A stretch of 9,013 nt of DNA, taken from the NCBI GenBank assembly GCA_022712835.1, contig JAFLJU010000262.1, positions 1 through 9,013 of the forward strand. Reading direction: 5' to 3'. Of this stretch, positions 6,430-9,013 are shown one piece after another. This stretch comes from Desulfobacteraceae bacterium (GTDB lineage: Bacteria; Desulfobacterota; Desulfobacteria; Desulfobacterales; Desulfobacteraceae). The position numbers were made by a program, and so were the translations under genes. Below the pieces are notes generated by a model, which made no database searches, had not been told where the DNA came from, and worked only from the letters and a program-made list of their open reading frames with translations. Position 1 is the stretch's first letter. The number at the start of each line of letters is the position of its first letter.

Positions 6430-7125
6430 ATGACAAAACCCCGTGGTAGACAAACAAAAAAAAAAGTAACCCAAATTCTGAGTAACTCTCAAGGCTCAGA
6501 GGCATTATCCCTTCTTGAACTGATCCCGGAGGAGCAACTGGTCGGACCTCTTTTCTCCCACTTTTATGCCATGGATGAACTGATTAAATTCAGGAGTATT
6601 ATTGCCATGGGGGAGCTTGCACTGCGACTGTCCCTCAAGCAGATGGAAAAGGCACGAATATTGATGCGGCGAATCATGTGGAATCTCAATGATGAATCCG
6701 GCGGTATCGGCTGGGGCTCCCCCGAAGCCATGGGACAAATTTTATACAAAAGCCCGGCCCTGGCCATGGAATTTAAATCCATTCTGTTTTCATACCTGGA
6801 TCACCGGGGGAACTTTATAGAACACGAGCTCCTTCAAAGGGGGGTGTTGTGGGGGATTGGTACCTACCTGAAAGCCTCTCCCCGGGATTTGGATGATACC
6901 ACTGAAGGGTTAATCGTTGCCCATCTTCATTCCCTTGACCCCGTCAAACGGGGCTATGCCCTTCGGGCACTGATCAATGCAAATCGCTTTAACGAAAAAA
7001 TTATACCCGAACACATTTTGACCGATTCTGAACAAATCGATATTTTCACAGGGTGGAATTTTGTGACAAGTCGCATCTGTGATATGACCTGTGACATGAC
7101 CCTTGCCAACACGGTTAGTTTGTAG
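6430..7125 (+). CDS. DVU0298-like HEAT-repeat-type protein of unknown function
   Basis: 231 residues from the ATG at 6430. A GTG at 6424 in the same frame would add two residues, but it overlaps the AAGAGG ribosome binding site (6419-6424), which fits the ATG with 5-nt spacing. The N-terminus is basic (MTKPRGRQTKKK). The rest is almost wholly helical with HEAT-like units: FRSIIAMGELALRLS (54-68), a conserved-looking NDESGGIGWGSPEAMGQIL (87-105), then LLQRGVLWGIGTYL (134-147) and VKRGYALRALINAN (172-185). From memory the GGIGWG-PEAMG segment is typical of the DVU0298 family of sulfate reducers. No enzyme motif is evident, and a protein-binding scaffold is likely. The C-terminal Cys217 and Cys221 in CDMTCDMT are not part of a known cluster motif. 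A sigma54-like promoter lies upstream, and 123 bp separate it from the next gene. Confidence 0.75.
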   Translation: MTKPRGRQTKKKVTQILSNSQGSEALSLLELIPEEQLVGPLFSHFYAMDELIKFRSIIAMGELALRLSLKQMEKARILMRRIMWNLNDESGGIGWGSPEAMGQILYKSPALAMEFKSILFSYLDHRGNFIEHELLQRGVLWGIGTYLKASPRDLDDTTEGLIVAHLHSLDPVKRGYALRALINANRFNEKIIPEHILTDSEQIDIFTGWNFVTSRICDMTCDMTLANTVSL

Positions 7126-7169
7126 ATTCACTGATTTTATCATAAATTATTGGCCAAGCATTGGGACTC

Positions 7170-7185
7170 TGGCACGGTAGTTGAA
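7170..7185 (+). promoter_or_regulatory. Possible sigma54 (RpoN) promoter for the small protein-rubrerythrin unit
   Basis: TGGCACGGTAGTTGAA matches the full TGGCACGRNNNTTG part of the consensus. The -12 GC is GA here (7183-7184), a substitution at an important base, so the call is less certain than the site at 6359. Transcription would start near 7196, about 53 nt before the ATG at 7249. Confidence 0.42.
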
Positions 7186-7248
7186 TAATAAAGCCATAGA
7201 GACACTTTAATTTGGCCTTGGTGCATAAATTTAAGAAAGAGACAAAAA

Positions 7249-7479
7249 ATGCTTAAAAAAAAATGTGACAAAAATATTGCACGGACCATTGAACTGGCTC
7301 AGGAGATGATCGAGCTTGCCCAAACCGGTTACGAGCAGCAGGAAGACCCGGGATGCGGTGTGCTCTATGGAATTCTTCTGGATTCCGGTTACCGGCTTCT
7401 TGATCTGGCGCAAAAGGAAAAGCATGCACATATGCAAAAAGGCTGGTGGGACAATAACACTAATAAGGAGACGTTTTAA
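7249..7479 (+). CDS. Small helical protein of unknown function, coupled to reverse rubrerythrin
   Basis: 76 residues, not recognised with certainty. It looks like two amphipathic helices (about 8-27, [16 protein letters not shown]; about 37-62, [20 protein letters not shown]) joined by a turn with DPGCG (33-37). It ends in a basic, aromatic [10 protein letters not shown] stretch. Cys6 and Cys36 and His59/His61 could bind a metal, but no standard motif is present. No signal peptide or membrane helix. The stop codon overlaps the rubrerythrin start by one base (TAATG), and the rubrerythrin ribosome binding site lies inside this gene, so the two are translated from one message and probably work in one process. 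The ribosome binding site is weak (AAAGAGA, 7236-7242). Supported as a real gene by the coupling and the promoter-like site upstream. Confidence 0.75.
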   Translation: MLKKKCDKNIARTIELAQEMIELAQTGYEQQEDPGCGVLYGILLDSGYRLLDLAQKEKHAHMQKGWWDNNTNKETF

Positions 7480-8021
7480 TGAAGACCTATGTATGTTCAG
7501 TTTGTGGCTATTCAAATGAAGGTGATGATGCACCCGAAGTATGCCCCCAGTGTGGCGCAGTAAAATCCAAATTTTCTGTCCAGGAAGGGGATCTTGTCTG
7601 GGCCGACGGTCATACCATTGGTGTGGCAAAGGGTGTTGACCCTGAAATACTCCAGGGGCTCAGGGACAATTTCATGGGCGAGTGCACGGAAGTTGGCATG
7701 TACCTTGCCATGAGTCGTCAGGCAGATCGGGAAGGATACCCGGAAGTGGCAGAAGCTTACAAACGGATCGCCTTTGAAGAAGCCGAACATGCAGCAAAAT
7801 TTGCAGAACTTTTAGGAGAAGTGGTGGAAGCGGACACCAAAGCCAATCTTACCGCCAGGGTTATGGCCGAGTATGGCGCCTGCAAGGGCAAAAAAGATAT
7901 TGCCGTCAAAGCCAAGGAACTGGGTTATGACGCCATCCATGACACGGTACATGAAATGTGCAAGGATGAAGCCCGTCACGGAATGGCATTTAAAGGACTA
8001 CTCAACCGTTTTTTTAAATAA
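7479..8021 (+). CDS. Reverse rubrerythrin (N-terminal rubredoxin-like, C-terminal diiron domain)
   Basis: 180 residues. The N-terminal rubredoxin-type iron site is YVCSVCGYS (C6, C9) and EVCPQCGA (C22, C25). A ferritin-like four-helix domain follows from about 55 to 180 with likely diiron ligands E68 (FMGECTE), E101 and H104 (EEAEH), E131 (AEYGA) and E164/H167 (DEARH). This domain order is the reverse of classical rubrerythrin and defines the revRbr type, studied in clostridia, which reduces hydrogen peroxide (and oxygen) with electrons from NADH via partner proteins. It acts in the cytoplasm in oxidative stress defence of anaerobes. AAGGAG (7465-7470) lies 8 nt before the ATG and is inside the upstream small gene, which it overlaps by 1 nt. 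A ferredoxin gene follows after 87 bp and could supply electrons, but that is inference. Confidence 0.95.
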   Translation: MKTYVCSVCGYSNEGDDAPEVCPQCGAVKSKFSVQEGDLVWADGHTIGVAKGVDPEILQGLRDNFMGECTEVGMYLAMSRQADREGYPEVAEAYKRIAFEEAEHAAKFAELLGEVVEADTKANLTARVMAEYGACKGKKDIAVKAKELGYDAIHDTVHEMCKDEARHGMAFKGLLNRFFK

Positions 8022-8047
8022 CGGCCATGGGCGGCCCACAACAATAC

Positions 8048-8082
8048 ATGAAAGAATCCGATAAGTTGATTGGTTCTTTCAT
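8048..8082 (+). terminator. Long-loop inverted repeat after rubrerythrin, possible weak terminator
   Basis: ATGAAAGAA (8048-8056) and TTCTTTCAT (8074-8082) are perfect 9-bp complements with a 17-nt loop in which CC/GG can add two pairs beyond a bulge. It is followed by ATAAAAAC rather than a T-run, so termination would be inefficient, and read-through into the ferredoxin gene is plausible. Confidence 0.35.
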
Positions 8083-8108
8083 ATAAAAACCTAAGGCCAG
8101 ATGCACCC

Positions 8109-8303
8109 ATGAAAATACCTGTTGTTGATATGGCTGAGTGCATCCTTTGTGAAATCTGCGTCGAACTGGCACCCCACGGGTTCCAGATAAACGACGCAGG
8201 TTTTGTAGAGGTATTACCCCTGGATGATTATTCAGATGATGACATCCATGAAGCCATAAAAAATTGCCCCAAGGATTGTATTGGCTGGGAGTCAAGAACC
8301 TAA
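8109..8303 (+). CDS. Single-cluster [4Fe-4S] ferredoxin
   Basis: 64 residues from the ATG at 8109, MKIPVVDMAECILCEICVEL. Cluster ligands are C11, C14 and C17 (CILCEIC) and C53 in NCPKDCIGWE near the C-terminus, as in small ferredoxins of sulfate reducers. C57 is an extra cysteine in the CP-x2-CI segment. The protein is acidic (LPLDDYSDDDIHEA, 36-49), as usual for ferredoxins that dock to basic partner surfaces. A TTG at 8070 would add 13 residues but lies within the hairpin and has no ribosome binding site. The AAGG at 8093-8096 is 12 nt before the ATG, so translation signals are weak. A four-codon ATG-CAC-CCA-TGA at 8101-8112 overlaps the start. It is a low-potential electron carrier in the cytoplasm; its partner is unknown, and the rubrerythrin upstream is one candidate. 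Confidence 0.9.
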   Translation: MKIPVVDMAECILCEICVELAPHGFQINDAGFVEVLPLDDYSDDDIHEAIKNCPKDCIGWESRT

Positions 8304-8333
8304 GGGCGTCCTATAATTAATTTCCAAAATGTT

Positions 8334-8981
8334 TTATTCACAGACAGCTGTAATGCCGCGATTGATGATTTCGTCCATCTGCCCTTCTTTTGAAACAGAG
8401 ATATCCAAATCATTAAGCAACCCGTTGGAAATATTGTAAATCCAGCCGTGGACGGTGATATCTTGTTCCTGCTTCCAGGCCTCCTTAACAATGCTGCTCC
8501 GGCAGACATTTTTCACCTGGGAGATAACATTTAATTCACAGAGCCGGTCTGTTTTTTCCATGGGATCCGTGATGGAATCCAAAAATTTGGAATGGGTGAA
8601 ATAAATATCGCGAAGGTGGCGTAGCCAATTTTCGATAAATCCATGGGCCTTATTCTCCAGCGCCTCCTTGACACCGCCACATCCGTAATGACCACAGACG
8701 ATGATATGCTTCACTTTGAGAATACTTACGGCATATTGAATCACAGAAAGGCAATTAAAATCAGTGTGAACCACCAAATTGGCCACATTTCGATGCACAA
8801 ATACCTCTCCTGGAAGCAAACCGATCAATTCATTGGCCGGCACCCGGCTGTCTGAACATCCGATCCATAAATATTCCGGTTTTTGCTGACAGGACAATTT
8901 TTCAAAAAAGCCTTCATGGGCCTGGGATATCTCCCTGGACCATTTCCTGTTATTTTCAAAAAGTTTATCTATTTCTAACAT
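8334..8981 (-). CDS. can: Beta-class carbonic anhydrase, type II (allosteric)
   Basis: 215 residues, close to E. coli Can (220). It interconverts CO2 and bicarbonate in the cytoplasm. Zinc ligands occur at the same numbers as in E. coli Can: Cys42, Asp44 (WIGCSDSRVPA, with Arg46 of the Asp-Arg dyad), His98 and Cys101 (IIVCGHYGCGGV). Residues of the non-catalytic bicarbonate site of type II enzymes are also present: Trp39, Arg64 (VHRNVAN) and Tyr182 (VHGWIYNISNG). It should therefore be tetrameric and pH/bicarbonate-regulated, an inference from the family. It would supply or recover bicarbonate for carboxylations or CO2 fixation. AAGGG (8990-8986) precedes the ATG. The gene converges on the ferredoxin gene with only 30 bp between them and no visible terminator there. 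Its upstream region is cut by the window edge. Confidence 0.95.
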   Translation of the reverse strand: MLEIDKLFENNRKWSREISQAHEGFFEKLSCQQKPEYLWIGCSDSRVPANELIGLLPGEVFVHRNVANLVVHTDFNCLSVIQYAVSILKVKHIIVCGHYGCGGVKEALENKAHGFIENWLRHLRDIYFTHSKFLDSITDPMEKTDRLCELNVISQVKNVCRSSIVKEAWKQEQDITVHGWIYNISNGLLNDLDISVSKEGQMDEIINRGITAVCE

Positions 8982-8988
8982 TTTTCCC

Positions 8989-9012
8989 TTTTAACTTCTT
9001 TTTTAACTTCTT
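8989..9012. repeat. Two tandem copies of a 12-bp unit upstream of the carbonic anhydrase gene
   Basis: TTTTAACTTCTT at 8989-9000 and again at 9001-9012, immediately upstream of the can ribosome binding site. The array may continue past the window edge. Confidence 0.75.
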
Positions 9013-9013
9013 T

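Noticed and set aside
7132..7142. TGATTTTATCA palindrome upstream of the small protein gene, considered as an FNR/CRP-type site
   Set aside because: Half-site spacing is 3 bp rather than 4 and the flanking TT/AA are missing; short AT-rich palindromes are common.
7231..7629. 132-codon minus-strand reading frame opposite the small protein and rubrerythrin
   Set aside because: It is antisense to two well-supported coupled genes and shows no recognisable domain.
1..9013. CRISPR array, tRNA, insertion sequence or attachment sites
   Set aside because: No spaced direct repeats, no cloverleaf, no transposase or integrase motifs, and no paired terminal repeats were seen on either strand by eye.

Overview
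The window looks like chromosomal DNA from a strictly anaerobic, sulfate-reducing type deltaproteobacterium, most like Desulfobacterales (Desulfobacter/Desulfobacula-like). This is inferred from the gene set: several Fe-S proteins, a reverse rubrerythrin, a MetE/UROD-fold methyltransferase without the MetE N-terminal half, a DVU0298-like HEAT protein and a small bacterial ferredoxin. No tRNA, rRNA, CRISPR array, transposase, phage or plasmid gene was found.

Layout. 1-547 (-): N-terminal part of a GlxA-type AraC-family regulator, cut by the window edge, with a 9-G run at its ribosome binding site. It is divergent from 704-1840 (+), a QueG-like double [4Fe-4S] protein with altered key motifs. 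1910-2977 (+) is an 18-cysteine protein joining a winged-helix-like N-terminus to a CNCCGDCC motif and a two-cluster ferredoxin. A 289-bp gap follows, with a good sigma70-like promoter and a leader that can fold in alternative ways. 3267-4259 (+) is a tandem-domain universal stress protein and 4370-5434 (+) a core-MetE-like methyltransferase. A strong bidirectional terminator (5447-5484) separates it from the convergent transglutaminase-like gene 5499-6161 (-). The 262-bp gap 6162-6429 has a sigma70-like promoter for the minus-strand gene and a sigma54-like promoter for the plus-strand HEAT-like gene 6430-7125. A second, weaker sigma54-like site precedes a two-gene unit: a 76-aa conserved-looking small protein (7249-7479) overlapping by 1 nt a reverse rubrerythrin (7479-8021). 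Next are a one-cluster ferredoxin (8109-8303) and, convergent to it, a type II beta-carbonic anhydrase (8334-8981, -).

How they fit together. The genes are mostly housekeeping and stress functions of an anaerobe: peroxide/oxygen defence (rubrerythrin), electron carriers (two ferredoxin-type proteins), one-carbon/methionine metabolism, CO2/bicarbonate interconversion and a stress protein. Apart from the small-protein/rubrerythrin pair there is little sign of one shared pathway, and I see no clear new defence or mobile system. The most promising leads are the winged-helix/Cys-rich ferredoxin fusion, the atypical QueG-like protein, the small rubrerythrin partner, the two sigma54-like promoters close together, and the foldable leader of the stress-protein gene.
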